This document shows positions 9,716 to 20,164 of a DNA stretch of 64,000 bases, piece after piece. This stretch comes from Rhizobium rhododendri. GTDB taxonomy: Bacteria > Pseudomonadota > Alphaproteobacteria > Rhizobiales > Rhizobiaceae. Each line of letters opens with the position of its first letter. Position 1 is the stretch's first letter. Position numbers and translations under genes: made by a program. The stretch is from NCBI RefSeq assembly GCF_007000325.2, contig NZ_CP117267.1, positions 1,116,001 to 1,180,000 on the forward strand. The letters run 5' to 3'. Under the pieces are notes generated by a model, which was not told where the DNA came from, made no database searches, and was given only the letters and a program-made list of their open reading frames with translations.

Positions 9716-9732
9716 GAACGGAAGGCAGGAAT

Positions 9733-10743
9733 ATGATTCAGAAGAATTGGCAGGAACTGATCAAGCCGAACAAGGTCGAGTTTTCCTCGGGCGGCCGCAC
9801 AAAGGTCAACCTTGTCGCTGAACCGCTTGAGCGTGGCTTTGGCCTGACGCTCGGCAACGCGCTGCGTCGCGTGCTTCTGTCCTCGCTGCGCGGCGCCGCC
9901 GTCACGGCGGTACAGATCGACGGCGTACTGCATGAGTTCTCCTCGATCCCGGGCGTTCGCGAAGACGTTACGGATATCGTTCTGAACATCAAGGAAATCG
10001 CCATCAAGATGGACGGCGACGATGCCAAGCGCATGGTCGTTCGCAAGCAGGGTCCAGGCGTTGTCACCGCCGGCGACATCCAGACGGTCGGCGACATCGA
10101 GATCCTCAACCCGGATCACGTCATCTGCACGCTCGACGAAGGCGCTGAAATCCGCATGGAATTCACCGTCAACAACGGCAAGGGCTATGTTCCGGCAGAG
10201 CGCAATCGTGCGGAAGACGCACCGATTGGTCTCATCCCGGTAGACAGCCTCTACTCGCCGGTCAAGAAAGTGTCCTACAAGGTGGAAAACACCCGCGAAG
10301 GCCAGGTTCTCGATTACGACAAGTTGCTGATGGCCATCGAAACGGACGGCTCGATCTCCGGTGAAGATGCAGTCGCTTTCGCGGCCCGCATCTTGCAGGA
10401 CCAGCTCGGCGTTTTCGTCAACTTCGACGAACCGCAGAAGGATGTCGAAGAAGAGACAGTCACCGAACTGGCCTTCAACCCGGCTCTCCTCAAGAAGGTG
10501 GACGAACTGGAACTGTCTGTCCGCTCGGCAAACTGCCTGAAGAACGACAACATCGTCTATATCGGCGACCTTATTCAGAAGACCGAAGCCGAAATGCTCC
10601 GCACTCCGAATTTCGGCCGCAAGTCGCTGAACGAAATCAAGGAAGTTCTCGCTTCCATGGGCCTGCATCTCGGCATGGAAGTGCCGGCCTGGCCCCCAGA
10701 GAACATCGAAGATCTCGCCAAGCGCTACGAAGATCAGTACTGA
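9733..10743 (+). CDS. rpoA: RNA polymerase alpha subunit
   Basis: Alpha subunit (336 residues), which nucleates RNA polymerase assembly and contacts activators. The N-terminal domain has [18 protein letters not shown]. The C-terminal domain has [14 protein letters not shown] and [28 protein letters not shown] ribosome-binding site precedes the ATG. Confidence 0.99.
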   Translation: MIQKNWQELIKPNKVEFSSGGRTKVNLVAEPLERGFGLTLGNALRRVLLSSLRGAAVTAVQIDGVLHEFSSIPGVREDVTDIVLNIKEIAIKMDGDDAKRMVVRKQGPGVVTAGDIQTVGDIEILNPDHVICTLDEGAEIRMEFTVNNGKGYVPAERNRAEDAPIGLIPVDSLYSPVKKVSYKVENTREGQVLDYDKLLMAIETDGSISGEDAVAFAARILQDQLGVFVNFDEPQKDVEEETVTELAFNPALLKKVDELELSVRSANCLKNDNIVYIGDLIQKTEAEMLRTPNFGRKSLNEIKEVLASMGLHLGMEVPAWPPENIEDLAKRYEDQY

Positions 10744-10806
10744 GCGGCGTGAGGCAAAGTGTGTCGCGGATTTCCGCCGGCACGCCGATCGCAGAGAACA
10801 ATAAGT

Positions 10807-10827
10807 AAAGGCAGGATGACTGCCTTT
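10807..10827 (+). terminator. Hairpin between rpoA and rplQ
   Basis: AAAGGCAG (10807-10814) and CTGCCTTT (10820-10827) pair perfectly around GATGA. No long T-run follows beyond the arm's own TTT, so it may attenuate or protect the transcript rather than end it. Confidence 0.45.
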
Positions 10828-10916
10828 CCCCGTCAAACAGCAGGCATATCGCCTGCATGTGCCAGGAAACGGCAGGCCCAAAATCAAAGGGCACCTGCGA
10901 TTTAAGGAGAATAGCA

Positions 10917-11345
10917 ATGCGCCATGGTATGGTAGGCCGCAAGCTGAATAGAACTGCAAGTCACCGCAAGGCAATGTTTGCCAACATGGCGGCTTCGCTC
11001 ATCCTGCATGAGCAGATCACCACGACCTTGCCGAAGGCAAAGGAAATCCGCCCGATCGTTGAAAAGCTGGTCACGCTCGGCAAGCGCGGCGACCTGCACG
11101 CTCGTCGTCAGGCCATCTCGCAGATCCGCGACGTCGCTGTCGTATCGAAGCTGTTCGATGCAATCGCTACCCGTTACGCCACCCGCAACGGCGGCTACCT
11201 TCGCATCATGAAGGCTGGCTTCCGCATGGGTGACAACGCCGCCATGGCCGTCGTCGAGTTCGTCGACCGCGACATCGCTGCCAAGGGCGCCGGCGACAAG
11301 GCCCGCGTTGCAGCCGAAGAAGCTGCCGAAGCTGCTGCCGCTTAA
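10917..11345 (+). CDS. rplQ: 50S ribosomal protein L17
   Basis: L17 (142 residues). The ATG at 10917, behind AAGGAGA, gives [20 protein letters not shown], the invariant start, so the longer open frame upstream is not used. The alanine-rich tail is common in alphas. It is the last gene of the ribosomal cluster. Confidence 0.98.
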   Translation: MRHGMVGRKLNRTASHRKAMFANMAASLILHEQITTTLPKAKEIRPIVEKLVTLGKRGDLHARRQAISQIRDVAVVSKLFDAIATRYATRNGGYLRIMKAGFRMGDNAAMAVVEFVDRDIAAKGAGDKARVAAEEAAEAAAA

Positions 11346-11371
11346 GCGGTAAAAGCCTCATCAATCAAAAG

Positions 11372-11399
11372 GCCGGACGAGCAATCGTCCGGCTTTTTT
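11372..11399 (+). terminator. Rho-independent terminator of the ribosomal cluster
   Basis: GCCGGACGA (11372-11380) and TCGTCCGGC (11385-11393) form a perfect 9-bp stem with a GCAA loop, followed by six T. It closes the long + strand array before the convergent DUF817 gene. Confidence 0.9.
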
Positions 11400-11428
11400 G
11401 CGTTGTGGCGGGCGTGTGATGGAGAAGG

Positions 11429-12286
11429 CTATTCGGGTATGTGGATATCTTCCCTGATATGCCTGAGATAGACAACGATGGTGAACGTCATGATGACGAC
11501 GAGCGACCATGAACTCCATATGCCAATGTTGACAGCGGACCACTCGCCGAGTTGGCTCGGATAGCGCCATATCCCGAAGAAGGTGCTGAAATTTTCGAAA
11601 AGCCAGACGAAGAAGCCGATCAGGGCAAAAGCCAACAGAAGGGGCATCCGCCGGTCCCGATCATACGGGCGGAACGTGACTGAAGTCCGCGAATAAAGTC
11701 CAATCGTACACGCGGCAATGTACCAGCGATAGTCGGCGATGTAGTGGTGTGTGAAGAAGTTCAGGTAAATTGCCAGCGAGAGCACAGCTGCCATCCAGTA
11801 TGGTGGATGATGCCTAACTCGTAGTGCGAGGAGGCGCCACGCCTGTATTACGTAACTGCCTACGGCAGCGTACATGAATCCGGAAAACAATGGCACGCCG
11901 AACAGCTTGCTATAGGCAAAGTCCGGATATGCCCATGAATGGATGCTGCTCGATGTTTTGAAGACCTCGAGAGCGAAACCGATAACGTAAAAGAAGCAGA
12001 TCGCCTTCAACTCATCAATGCTTTCCAGTTTGCTGGCGACCATCCAGAACTGGATGGACAAGGCAACCAGCAGCAGCACGTCATATCGGGGAATATGAAA
12101 AATGCCGCCGCGCGGGACTGTGAAGATGGCCAAGAAAAAGAGGCCAGCAAAGAGACATGCACGTGCTTCCTTGATACCAAAATAGACGAGTTCTATGAGA
12201 AAGCGCTTGGTTCCCCTCAGATGCGGCGCTGCACGTATTTCGATGAGATGCCTGTCGATGGCCGGAAGCAGTCTTCGGAGGGGCAC
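11429..12286 (-). CDS. DUF817-family integral membrane protein
   Basis: A 285-residue protein with about eight hydrophobic segments, beginning after a charged 30-residue head. The central SSIHSWAYPDFAYSKLFGVP segment with SGFMYAAVGSYVIQAWR is what I recall of the DUF817 (YoaT-like) family. No biochemical role is known. It is convergent with rplQ and separate from its neighbours. The first ATG was taken as start and could be later. Confidence 0.75.
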   Translation of the reverse strand: MPLRRLLPAIDRHLIEIRAAPHLRGTKRFLIELVYFGIKEARACLFAGLFFLAIFTVPRGGIFHIPRYDVLLLVALSIQFWMVASKLESIDELKAICFFYVIGFALEVFKTSSSIHSWAYPDFAYSKLFGVPLFSGFMYAAVGSYVIQAWRLLALRVRHHPPYWMAAVLSLAIYLNFFTHHYIADYRWYIAACTIGLYSRTSVTFRPYDRDRRMPLLLAFALIGFFVWLFENFSTFFGIWRYPSQLGEWSAVNIGIWSSWSLVVIMTFTIVVYLRHIREDIHIPE

Positions 12287-12442
12287 GGCGTTTGAATTCC
12301 TGAAATTAACTCGATGGCTGTGAGCTGTTTCCGCAAATACGGTGAGCGGCAGACCAGCATGCGGCTGGGCTGTCGGCTTGCCAAATCGAAATGTGAGCTA
12401 TAGGTGCGACGAACCCATTAACATCGCGGTGGAGCGGCCGAA

Positions 12443-12871
12443 GTGCTCGCATTTTTTCGAGGTCACTCACCAGGGAGCAGGGCAGCCCGTCTTGCAATGG
12501 GAATTGCCATCATTGCTGCAGGTCTGGCGTTGCGGCGATATGGCTATGGGCTTAACCTTCCGTTCGTGGTCGTGAAGTATGGCGGCTCGGCACTGTGGGG
12601 CGCGATGGTTTATTTCCTGATCGCAGTGCTTGCACCAAACTCGAGACGGGCAAGCATTGCTTGCGCGGCGATGGTGATCTCCACCGCCGTCGAGTTGTTC
12701 AGACTCTACCATACACCGCCTCTTGATGCGTTCAGGTTGACTGCTGGCGGTGCCCTGCTTCTCGGACGCGTGTTTTCCCTAACCAATATAATTGTCTACG
12801 GCATCGGCATCGTCGCCGCATCTGCGTTCGACAGATTTCTGGCAGCCCGCAGTCCTATCTTGCCAAAGTAG
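12443..12871 (+). CDS. DUF2809-family small membrane protein
   Basis: A 142-residue protein with four hydrophobic stretches. The blocks YGGSALWGAMVYFLI, ELFRLYHTPPLDAFRLT and GALLLGRVFS match the pattern of DUF2809 proteins of unknown function. The start is a GTG with a GGAG motif 8 nt upstream. ATG at 12497 is an alternative. It is convergent with msrQ, 16 nt apart. Confidence 0.7.
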   Translation: MLAFFRGHSPGSRAARLAMGIAIIAAGLALRRYGYGLNLPFVVVKYGGSALWGAMVYFLIAVLAPNSRRASIACAAMVISTAVELFRLYHTPPLDAFRLTAGGALLLGRVFSLTNIIVYGIGIVAASAFDRFLAARSPILPK

Positions 12872-12887
12872 AGAAGCCTCTGCTGCC

Positions 12888-13526
12888 TCAGGCAGCCACC
12901 GCCCTCTGCCGCGTTCCGCGTCGTCGTTGCATCATGATTGGCCGGTAGGACCTGTAGAGGATCATCACTATCAGGAGGCCGATATAGACGTACTGCTCGA
13001 GCGAAAGCACCTTGGTCGATAGTGCGAAGTGGAGAGCGCCACAGACGGCGATGATGTAGACGAGCCGGTGCAGCCAGATCCAGTTCTTGCCCATCTGCCG
13101 TATCGAGTACCTGTTCGAGGTCACGGCCAGCGCGATCAGCATCACCAGCCCTGCCATGCCGAACATGATGAAGGGTCGCTTCAGGATGTCGCCGAGGATG
13201 GCGTCGAGCATCAGCGCCTGGTCGAGGATGGTGTAGACCAGAAAATGCATCACGACATAATAGAAGCAGAGCAGCCCCAGGGCGCGGCGGTAGCGCAGCC
13301 AGTTCCAGCCGACGAGGTCGCGGAGCGGGGTGATCGCGAGCGTCAGGATCAGGAAGCGGATGGCCCAGAGGCCGAGGAAAAGCTCGAAGGTCTTGGTCGG
13401 ATCGGCGCCAAGATTGCCGGTGGCGCCAAGGTAGAATGCGTAGGCGGCGGGAAGAAGTCCGACGACGTAAAGCAGCCAGACGGAGGCTGGCTGGAAGCGT
13501 TTCGGCAGCGCGAGGGACAGGACCAT
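12888..13526 (-). CDS. msrQ: Heme-binding membrane subunit MsrQ
   Basis: MsrQ (YedZ family, 212 residues) is the b-type cytochrome that feeds electrons to periplasmic MsrP. Six membrane segments are visible, with conserved RYRRALGLLCFYYVVMHFLVY and KNWIWLHRLVYIIAVCGALHF carrying the heme-ligand His residues. It overlaps msrP by one base (TAATG), so the pair is coupled. MsrPQ repairs oxidised methionine in envelope proteins. Confidence 0.93.
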   Translation of the reverse strand: MVLSLALPKRFQPASVWLLYVVGLLPAAYAFYLGATGNLGADPTKTFELFLGLWAIRFLILTLAITPLRDLVGWNWLRYRRALGLLCFYYVVMHFLVYTILDQALMLDAILGDILKRPFIMFGMAGLVMLIALAVTSNRYSIRQMGKNWIWLHRLVYIIAVCGALHFALSTKVLSLEQYVYIGLLIVMILYRSYRPIMMQRRRGTRQRAVAA

Positions 13527-14473
13527 TAGTAGTTCGCCTTAAGATCCATGCCGGCGTAGAGGCTTGCCACCTGGTCGGCATAGCCGTTGAAGGGCAGGGT
13601 GGGGTGGCGGCTGGAGGAGAAGAAGCCGCCTTCGCCGATCCTGCGCTCGGTCGCCTGGCTCCAGCGGGGGTGATCGACCGCCGGGTTGACGTTGGCATAA
13701 AAACCGTATTCGCCGGGGTTGGAGACCTGCCAGGTGTTCATCGGCTGCTTGTCGGTGAGCGTGATGCGGACGATCGACTTGATGCCCTTGAAGCCGTATT
13801 TCCACGGAACCACCAGGCGTATCGGCGCACCGTTCTGGTTGGGCAGCGTCTCGCCATAGAGCCCGACGGCAAGCAGCGCCAGCGGGTTGCGCGCTTCGTC
13901 CAGCCGCAGTCCTTCGACATAGGGCCAGTTCAGGGACTGGAAGCTGCCGGATTGGCCGGGCATCTCGGACGGCCGGACGATGGTCTCGAAGGCGACGTAT
14001 TTCGCGCTGCCCAGCGGCTCCACCATGTCGAGCAGCTTGGATAGCTGGAAACCGTCCCAGGGTATGACCATGGACCATGCCTCGACGCACCGCATCCGGT
14101 ACACACGCTCTTCTGGAGGAAAGGCCTTGATCAGCGCGTCGATGTCGAGGGTCTGCGGCTTGCCCACCATGCCATCGACGGTGATCGTCCACGGGCGCGG
14201 CTTGAATTTGCCGGAGTTGGCGGCGGGATCGGCCTTGTCCGTGCCGAATTCGTAGAAGTTGTTGTAGGTCGTGACATCCTTCTTCGGCGTCAGCTTTTCA
14301 TCGACCTTGTAGTCGGTCTTCGACGCTGCCAGCGCTTCCGCCATGGCTGTGGTGCCACCGGCGATCGACAGGCCGGCGCCTGCTGCTGTCGCCAGGAAGG
14401 CGCGGCGGCCTAGATAGGTCTGGCGAGGCGTGATCTCGGAGGCGGCAATCTTGGGCGGTTGGTAGGTGGCCAT
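13526..14473 (-). CDS. msrP: Protein-methionine-sulfoxide reductase catalytic subunit MsrP
   Basis: Periplasmic molybdopterin enzyme (315 residues) that reduces methionine sulfoxide in proteins. The N-terminus has a twin-arginine signal ([13 protein letters not shown], Arg 23-24). The molybdenum-ligand Cys is in [11 protein letters not shown], followed by the sulfite-oxidase-fold core. The first gene of the msrPQ operon. It is transcribed away from ilvD, with which it shares a 381-nt upstream region. Confidence 0.95.
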   Translation of the reverse strand: MATYQPPKIAASEITPRQTYLGRRAFLATAAGAGLSIAGGTTAMAEALAASKTDYKVDEKLTPKKDVTTYNNFYEFGTDKADPAANSGKFKPRPWTITVDGMVGKPQTLDIDALIKAFPPEERVYRMRCVEAWSMVIPWDGFQLSKLLDMVEPLGSAKYVAFETIVRPSEMPGQSGSFQSLNWPYVEGLRLDEARNPLALLAVGLYGETLPNQNGAPIRLVVPWKYGFKGIKSIVRITLTDKQPMNTWQVSNPGEYGFYANVNPAVDHPRWSQATERRIGEGGFFSSSRHPTLPFNGYADQVASLYAGMDLKANY

Positions 14474-14854
14474 GGGTAAAATCCTCGATGAGATGACGGT
14501 ATCGATGGTGATACGCAGAAATACCGACGTAAGTTACAAATAGGCCCGCTTTTTTTTGGGAAAAGAAGCCAATTTATTGTGTTCGACCTAAATGTTGAGG
14601 TGTCATCGGCAAACGTCATGCATCTGTTCGATATTTTGGTCGCGGCCTCGTCCGGGAATAACCGGGATCGCTGATGGCGAGGATATTGCGAGGGGGCATG
14701 CCCTTGCAGCGTACCGGATTCGGCTTACCTGATAGTGACAGTCCGCACCGATTGATTTACGACAATTCTAAAAAGCAGGGGCTTGCCGGTCCGTCTGGCG
14801 GAATAGGTCTGCCGCAAGCAATGCCCGTAACTGCAGGACGTCGAGGATAACACC
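14474..14854. other. Intergenic region between divergent msrP and ilvD
   Basis: 381 nt with no open frame I would accept as a gene. A run of eight T follows AGGCCCGC near 14550 and a perfect 10-nt palindrome GGGCATGCCC lies near 14694-14703. It must carry the msrP and ilvD promoters, but no -35/-10 pair is clear enough to place. Confidence 0.4.
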
Positions 14855-16693
14855 ATGCCAGCCTACCGTTCGAGAACCACCACCCACGGCCGCAACATGG
14901 CCGGTGCCCGCGGCCTGTGGCGCGCAACAGGCATGAAGGACAGCGATTTCGGCAAGCCTATCATTGCCGTCGTCAACTCCTTCACGCAGTTCGTTCCCGG
15001 CCACGTGCACTTGAAGGATCTTGGCCAGCTGGTGGCGCGCGAAATCGAAGCGGCCGGCGGCGTAGCCAAGGAATTCAACACCATTGCCGTCGACGACGGG
15101 ATCGCCATGGGCCATGACGGCATGCTCTATTCGCTGCCATCGCGTGAGCTGATCGCCGACAGCGTCGAATACATGGTCAACGCCCATTGCGCCGATGCCA
15201 TGGTCTGCATTTCGAATTGCGACAAGATCACCCCGGGCATGCTGATGGCTTCGCTCCGCCTCAACATCCCAACCGTCTTCGTCTCCGGCGGCCCGATGGA
15301 AGCCGGCAAGGTCACCATGCATGGCAAGACCGTATCGCTCGACCTCGTCGATGCGATGGTGGCTGCAGCCGACGACAAGATCAGCGACGAAGACGTCGCC
15401 GTAATCGAGCGCTCGGCCTGTCCGACCTGCGGCTCGTGCTCGGGCATGTTCACCGCCAACTCGATGAACTGCCTGACGGAAGCGCTCGGTCTCTCGTTGC
15501 CGGGCAATGGCTCGACGTTGGCCACCCATTCAGACCGCAAGGAGCTGTTCCTGGAAGCCGGCCGTCGTATCGTCGATCTCGCCAAACGCTACTACGAGAA
15601 GGACGATGTCACGGCACTGCCGCGCACCATCGCCTCCAAGGGCGCCTTCGAGAACGCCATGGCGCTCGACATCGCCATGGGCGGATCTACCAACACGGTC
15701 CTTCACATCCTGGCCGCAGCCCACGAGGGCGAGGTCGACTTCACGATGGACGACATCGACCGTCTGTCGCGCAAGGTGCCCTGCCTGTCGAAGGTCGCGC
15801 CGGCCAAGTCCGACGTTCACATGGAAGATGTGCATCGTGCCGGCGGTATCATGGCAATCCTCGGCGAGCTGGAACGTGCCGGCCTGCTGAATTCCGACCT
15901 GCCGACCATCCACGCGCCGACGCTCGGTGATGCGATCGCACAATGGGATATTGCCATCACCGCCAACCCGGCAGCACTGAAGCTGTTCAGTGCGGCTCCG
16001 GGTGGCGTGCCGACGCAGGTTGCCTTCAGCCAGAGTTCGCGCTGGGACGACCTCGACGTCGACCGCGAAAAGGGTGTCATCCGCAGCGCCGAGCATCCGT
16101 TCTCCAAGGATGGCGGCCTGGCTGTTCTCAAGGGCAATCTCGCCGTAGACGGATGCATCGTCAAAACGGCAGGCGTCGATGAAAGCATTCTGAAGTTCTC
16201 CGGCCCGGCCCGCGTCTTCGAAAGCCAGGATTCGTCGGTCAAGGCGATCCTTGCCAACGAGGTCAAGGCCGGCGATGTCGTTGTCATCCGTTACGAAGGT
16301 CCGAAGGGCGGTCCTGGCATGCAGGAGATGCTCTACCCAACCAGCTATCTGAAATCGAAAGGTCTGGGCAAAGCCTGCGCTCTCATCACCGATGGTCGTT
16401 TTTCGGGCGGCACGTCCGGCCTGTCTATCGGTCATGCGTCGCCGGAAGCTGCCAATGGCGGTACGATTGGCCTGGTGCGCGAAGGCGACATGATCGACAT
16501 CGATATCCCGAACCGCTCCATCAGCCTGCGCGTCAGCGACGAGGAGCTCGCAGCCCGCCGCGCCCAGCAGGATGCACAGGGCTGGTTCCCGGTCGAGAAG
16601 CGCAAGCGCAACGTGACGACGGCGCTCAAGGCCTATGCCGCCTTTGCCACAAGCGCCGACAAGGGCGCGGTGCGCGATCTCAGCGGCCGTTAG
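14855..16693 (+). CDS. ilvD: Dihydroxy-acid dehydratase
   Basis: Third enzyme of valine and isoleucine synthesis (612 residues), which dehydrates 2,3-dihydroxy acids with an iron-sulfur cluster. It starts [20 protein letters not shown]. The cluster cysteines sit in [11 protein letters not shown] and [39 protein letters not shown] appears as the family's [12 protein letters not shown] block. It stands alone, with a terminator after it. Confidence 0.97.
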   Translation: MPAYRSRTTTHGRNMAGARGLWRATGMKDSDFGKPIIAVVNSFTQFVPGHVHLKDLGQLVAREIEAAGGVAKEFNTIAVDDGIAMGHDGMLYSLPSRELIADSVEYMVNAHCADAMVCISNCDKITPGMLMASLRLNIPTVFVSGGPMEAGKVTMHGKTVSLDLVDAMVAAADDKISDEDVAVIERSACPTCGSCSGMFTANSMNCLTEALGLSLPGNGSTLATHSDRKELFLEAGRRIVDLAKRYYEKDDVTALPRTIASKGAFENAMALDIAMGGSTNTVLHILAAAHEGEVDFTMDDIDRLSRKVPCLSKVAPAKSDVHMEDVHRAGGIMAILGELERAGLLNSDLPTIHAPTLGDAIAQWDIAITANPAALKLFSAAPGGVPTQVAFSQSSRWDDLDVDREKGVIRSAEHPFSKDGGLAVLKGNLAVDGCIVKTAGVDESILKFSGPARVFESQDSSVKAILANEVKAGDVVVIRYEGPKGGPGMQEMLYPTSYLKSKGLGKACALITDGRFSGGTSGLSIGHASPEAANGGTIGLVREGDMIDIDIPNRSISLRVSDEELAARRAQQDAQGWFPVEKRKRNVTTALKAYAAFATSADKGAVRDLSGR

Positions 16694-16739
16694 ATAAACA
16701 ATTGGCCGCAGTTTTCACCGCGGCCGACATTCTTCTATG

Positions 16740-16776
16740 GAGGCCCTGCCATCGAAAACCTGGCAAGGGCTCTTTT
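16740..16776 (+). terminator. ilvD terminator
   Basis: GAGGCCCTGCCA (16740-16751) pairs with TGGCAAGGGCTC (16761-16772), 10 of 12 positions, and is followed by TTTTATTC. A smaller GGCCGC/GCGGCC inverted repeat lies just upstream. It ends ilvD before the convergent LprI-like gene. Confidence 0.7.
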
Positions 16777-16810
16777 ATTCAAGGCGTCACCGCAACCGTG
16801 ACCGTGCCGG

Positions 16811-17200
16811 TCAGTTCGGACGGGCGAGGTTCTTGTAGGCGACATCCAGCTGCTTCAGGCGGTCCTCGTAGGAGGTCTTCAAGCATGCCGCATCCGCGCC
16901 GCAGGCCTGGCGCTTCTTCAGCCAGGCGCTCTGTTCGTCCTGCAGCGTGCCGCGCGATCCCATGGCGAGAAGGCCGGAGATCAGCTCGAAGGTCGTGGCC
17001 ATCTTGACGTCCGCATCGTTCAGGCTGCGAGTGTCGCAGATCATTTTCTCATCCGGCTGAAGCGTCTTGCCGTCGCAATCGAAGCTGGCGGCCTTTGCCG
17101 AGCCTAGCGGCGACAGGATCGGCAGCAAGCCGACAAGCGCTGCGCAAACTAGGTTGGCAGACCGGCGGCGGGTGGTGAGTGTCAGAGGCGAATGATCCAT
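16811..17200 (-). CDS. Secreted LprI-like (DUF1311) protein
   Basis: 129 residues with a signal peptide ending near SAKAASFDC. The mature part has four spaced Cys: FDCDGKTLQPDEKMICDTRSL, then ACGADAACLKTSYEDRLKQL. This is the pattern of DUF1311/LprI periplasmic proteins, some of which inhibit lysozyme. The specific role here is unknown. It is divergent from the Do-type protease gene. Confidence 0.7.
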   Translation of the reverse strand: MDHSPLTLTTRRRSANLVCAALVGLLPILSPLGSAKAASFDCDGKTLQPDEKMICDTRSLNDADVKMATTFELISGLLAMGSRGTLQDEQSAWLKKRQACGADAACLKTSYEDRLKQLDVAYKNLARPN

Positions 17201-17432
17201 CTTTTGATTCCGATTTCAGAAAGTTATGGCGCTTGGTTGATGATGCACTTCCGCTCGAGAATCAGCCAGATGTGCACACTGCTGCACTCCTAACCCATTC
17301 CGGGCCGTTTTGTTCAAACCGCGTATGCGCAAAGCCTCCGGCTGGCTTGAAGTTCCATGATTGTGCCCTCTTTCCTTTCTAGCGTTCGCGGTTACAACGT
17401 TGCCTCCACAGACACTTTATAAAGGGTTCCCC

Positions 17433-18836
17433 ATGCAAGGTTTGCTCAAACGCGCTGCGATCCCTATGCTCGCGCTCGTCGTCACGCTTCCCGCCCCGGT
17501 CTACGCCGAGACGGCCAAGGCCGTGCCGGAAAACAAGATGGAAATGCAGCTTTCCTTCTCGCCGCTGGTCAAGCAGACGGCTGGCTCGGTCGTCAATGTC
17601 TACGCGGAACGCGTCGTGCACCAGCAGTCTCCTTTCGCCGGGGATCCCTTCTTCCAGCAGTTCTTCGGTCAGCGCATGCCGAACCGCACCGAAAAGCAGA
17701 CATCGCTGGGCTCCGGCGTCATCGTCGAGGCGAACGGTACGATCATCACCAACAACCACGTGGTCGATGGCGCCGACGACATCAAGATCGCCCTTTCAGA
17801 TGGCCGCGAATTCCCCTGCAAGGTGGTCCTCAAGGATGACCGGGTCGATCTCGCCGTGCTGAAGATCGACACGAAAGAGCAGTTGCCGATGCTGCCGATC
17901 GGCAATTCCGATACGCTCGAGGTCGGCGACCTCGTGCTTGCCATCGGCAACCCCTTCGGCGTGGGCCAGACAGTAACCAGCGGTATCGTTTCGGCGCTTG
18001 CTCGCAACCAGGTGAAGAACGAGGTCGGGTTTTTCATCCAGACTGACGCTGCCATCAACCCCGGAAATTCCGGTGGGGCGCTGATAAACATGAAAGGCGA
18101 ACTGATCGGCCTCAACACGGCGATCTTCTCGCAGAGCGGCGGGTCGAACGGCATCGGCTTCGCCATTCCCGCCAATCTCGTGCGCGTCTTCCTTGCTGCC
18201 GCCGATCGCGGTGACAAGAGTTTCGAGCGCCCTTACATCGGAGCCACCTTTGAGCCGGTGACCTCCGAAGTCGCCGATGCGCTCGGCCTGAAGCGGGTTC
18301 GCGGAGCCCTGATCACCAAGGTCACCGACAACGGTCCCGCCGCCGAGGCCGGTCTCAAGGCTGGCGAAGTCGTCACCGCCCTCAACGGCGTATCCGTCGA
18401 GCATCCCGATGCTCTCGGCTACCGTCTGACAACCGCCGGGCTCGGCGCGACGGTATCGCTGACCGTGCTCGACAACGGCAATGAGCGGGAAGCGAAAATG
18501 ACGCTGGCAAGCGCTCCCGAAACGCAGCCGCGCGAGGAGAAGCTGATTACTGGCAGCAATCCCTTCTCCGGTGCGACAGTGGCCAACCTGTCGCCGCGCG
18601 TGGCGGATGAGTTGCACATGCCGACCGATACGGCCGCAGGCGTCGTTGTCGAAAAGCTGAAGGATGATTCCGCTGCTGCGCGTCTCGGCTTCCAGCCGAA
18701 GGACATCATTATCTCCGTCAATGGCACGCCGATCACCAACACAAAGAGCCTCGCGGCGATTGCTGCCAGCGAACCCGATATCTGGCGCGTGGAGATCGAG
18801 CGGGACGGTCAGCGCATCCGGCAATTCTTCCGATGA
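17433..18836 (+). CDS. Periplasmic Do-type serine protease (DegP/DegQ family)
   Basis: 467 residues starting MQGLLKRAAIPMLAL, with a cleavable signal ending at VYAETA. The trypsin-like triad is His109 (ITNNHVVDG), Asp139 (DDRVDLAVLKI) and Ser213 (NPGNSGGAL), followed by two PDZ domains (about 255-350 and 375-465). It degrades or refolds damaged envelope proteins. The ATG at 17433 gives a proper signal peptide, so the longer frame is rejected. Its stop overlaps the rarA start. Confidence 0.93.
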   Translation: MQGLLKRAAIPMLALVVTLPAPVYAETAKAVPENKMEMQLSFSPLVKQTAGSVVNVYAERVVHQQSPFAGDPFFQQFFGQRMPNRTEKQTSLGSGVIVEANGTIITNNHVVDGADDIKIALSDGREFPCKVVLKDDRVDLAVLKIDTKEQLPMLPIGNSDTLEVGDLVLAIGNPFGVGQTVTSGIVSALARNQVKNEVGFFIQTDAAINPGNSGGALINMKGELIGLNTAIFSQSGGSNGIGFAIPANLVRVFLAAADRGDKSFERPYIGATFEPVTSEVADALGLKRVRGALITKVTDNGPAAEAGLKAGEVVTALNGVSVEHPDALGYRLTTAGLGATVSLTVLDNGNEREAKMTLASAPETQPREEKLITGSNPFSGATVANLSPRVADELHMPTDTAAGVVVEKLKDDSAAARLGFQPKDIIISVNGTPITNTKSLAAIAASEPDIWRVEIERDGQRIRQFFR

Positions 18837-20149
18837 GCAATGACCTGTTTGCTCCGCAGATCCCGGCAGAGGTTGCCAGCAAGCGACCCTTGGCGGACCG
18901 TCTGCGGCCGCAGACGCTGGCCGAGGTCACCGGCCAGCAGCATCTGACGGGCGACGATGGCGTGCTCCGGCGGATGATCGAGAGCGGTTCGCTCGGATCG
19001 ATGATTTTCTGGGGCCCGCCTGGCACCGGCAAAACCACGGTCGCAAGGCTGCTGTCGGGTGAGGCGGGTCTCGCCTTCGAGCAGATCTCGGCCATCTTCT
19101 CCGGCGTCGCAGATCTCAAGAAGATGTTCGAGACCGCCCGTATGAGGCGCATGGATGGCCGCCAGACCTTGCTGTTCGTCGACGAGATCCACCGTTTCAA
19201 CCGTGCCCAGCAGGATAGCTTTCTGCCGGTCATGGAGGACGGCACCGTCATCCTGGTCGGTGCGACGACGGAAAACCCTTCCTTCGAACTGAACGCCGCT
19301 CTGCTGTCGCGCGCCCGCGTGCTGACGTTCCGTGCCCATGACGAGGACAGCCTGCGTGAACTGCTGCAGCGTGCCGAGCGGGTGGAGGCAAAGCCGCTAC
19401 CGTTGACCGATGACGCCCGTGACAGCCTGATCAGGATGGCGGATGGCGATGGTCGTGCGGTGCTGACACTTGCCGAAGAAGTATGGCGGGCAGCGCGGGC
19501 GGACGAGGTCTTCGACACCGCAGCCCTGACAGAAATTGTCCAGCGCAGGGCGCCCGTCTACGACAAGGCGCAGGATGGGCATTACAATCTGATTTCAGCG
19601 CTGCACAAGTCGGTGCGTGGGTCGGACCCGGATGCGGCGCTCTATTACCTGGCACGAATGTTCGACGCCGGTGAGGATCCGCTCTATCTCGGACGACGCC
19701 TCGTGCGCATGGCGGTCGAGGATATCGGGCTGGCCGATCCGCAGGCTCTGGTCATCTGCAACGCCGCCAAGGACGCCTACGACTATCTGGGCTCGCCCGA
19801 GGGCGAACTGGCCTTCGCGCAGGCCTGCGTCTATCTGGCAACCGCACCGAAATCGAACGCGGTCTATACGGCTTTCAAGGCGGCGACGCGGGCAGCCAAG
19901 GAGAATGGTTCGCTGCTGCCGCCCAAGCATATCCTCAACGCCCCCACCAAGCTGATGCGCGGCGAGGGATATGGCGACGGCTATCGCTACGATCACGACG
20001 AGCCGGATGCCTTTTCAGGCCAGGATTACTTTCCCGAAAAACTCGGACGTCAGAAATTCTACGATCCACCCGAGCGGGGTTTTGAGCGCGATATCAAGAA
20101 GCGTCTGGAATGGTGGGCAAAGCTTCGCAAGGAGCGGGCCGGCGAGTGA
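18833..20149 (+). CDS. rarA: Replication-associated recombination protein A
   Basis: AAA+ ATPase of the RarA/MgsA/WRNIP1 family (438 residues), which acts at stalled forks in the cytoplasm. Walker A is GPPGTGKTT, Walker B LLFVDEIHRF, and sensor 1 is GATTENPSFE. The C-terminal tetramerisation part (LYYLARMFDAGEDPLYLGRR, LNAPTKLMRGEGY) is complete. It overlaps the protease gene by 4 nt (ATGA), an odd functional pairing that is common in rhizobia. Confidence 0.95.
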   Translation: MSNDLFAPQIPAEVASKRPLADRLRPQTLAEVTGQQHLTGDDGVLRRMIESGSLGSMIFWGPPGTGKTTVARLLSGEAGLAFEQISAIFSGVADLKKMFETARMRRMDGRQTLLFVDEIHRFNRAQQDSFLPVMEDGTVILVGATTENPSFELNAALLSRARVLTFRAHDEDSLRELLQRAERVEAKPLPLTDDARDSLIRMADGDGRAVLTLAEEVWRAARADEVFDTAALTEIVQRRAPVYDKAQDGHYNLISALHKSVRGSDPDAALYYLARMFDAGEDPLYLGRRLVRMAVEDIGLADPQALVICNAAKDAYDYLGSPEGELAFAQACVYLATAPKSNAVYTAFKAATRAAKENGSLLPPKHILNAPTKLMRGEGYGDGYRYDHDEPDAFSGQDYFPEKLGRQKFYDPPERGFERDIKKRLEWWAKLRKERAGE

Positions 20150-20164
20150 ACCGGGCGCCGTCGG

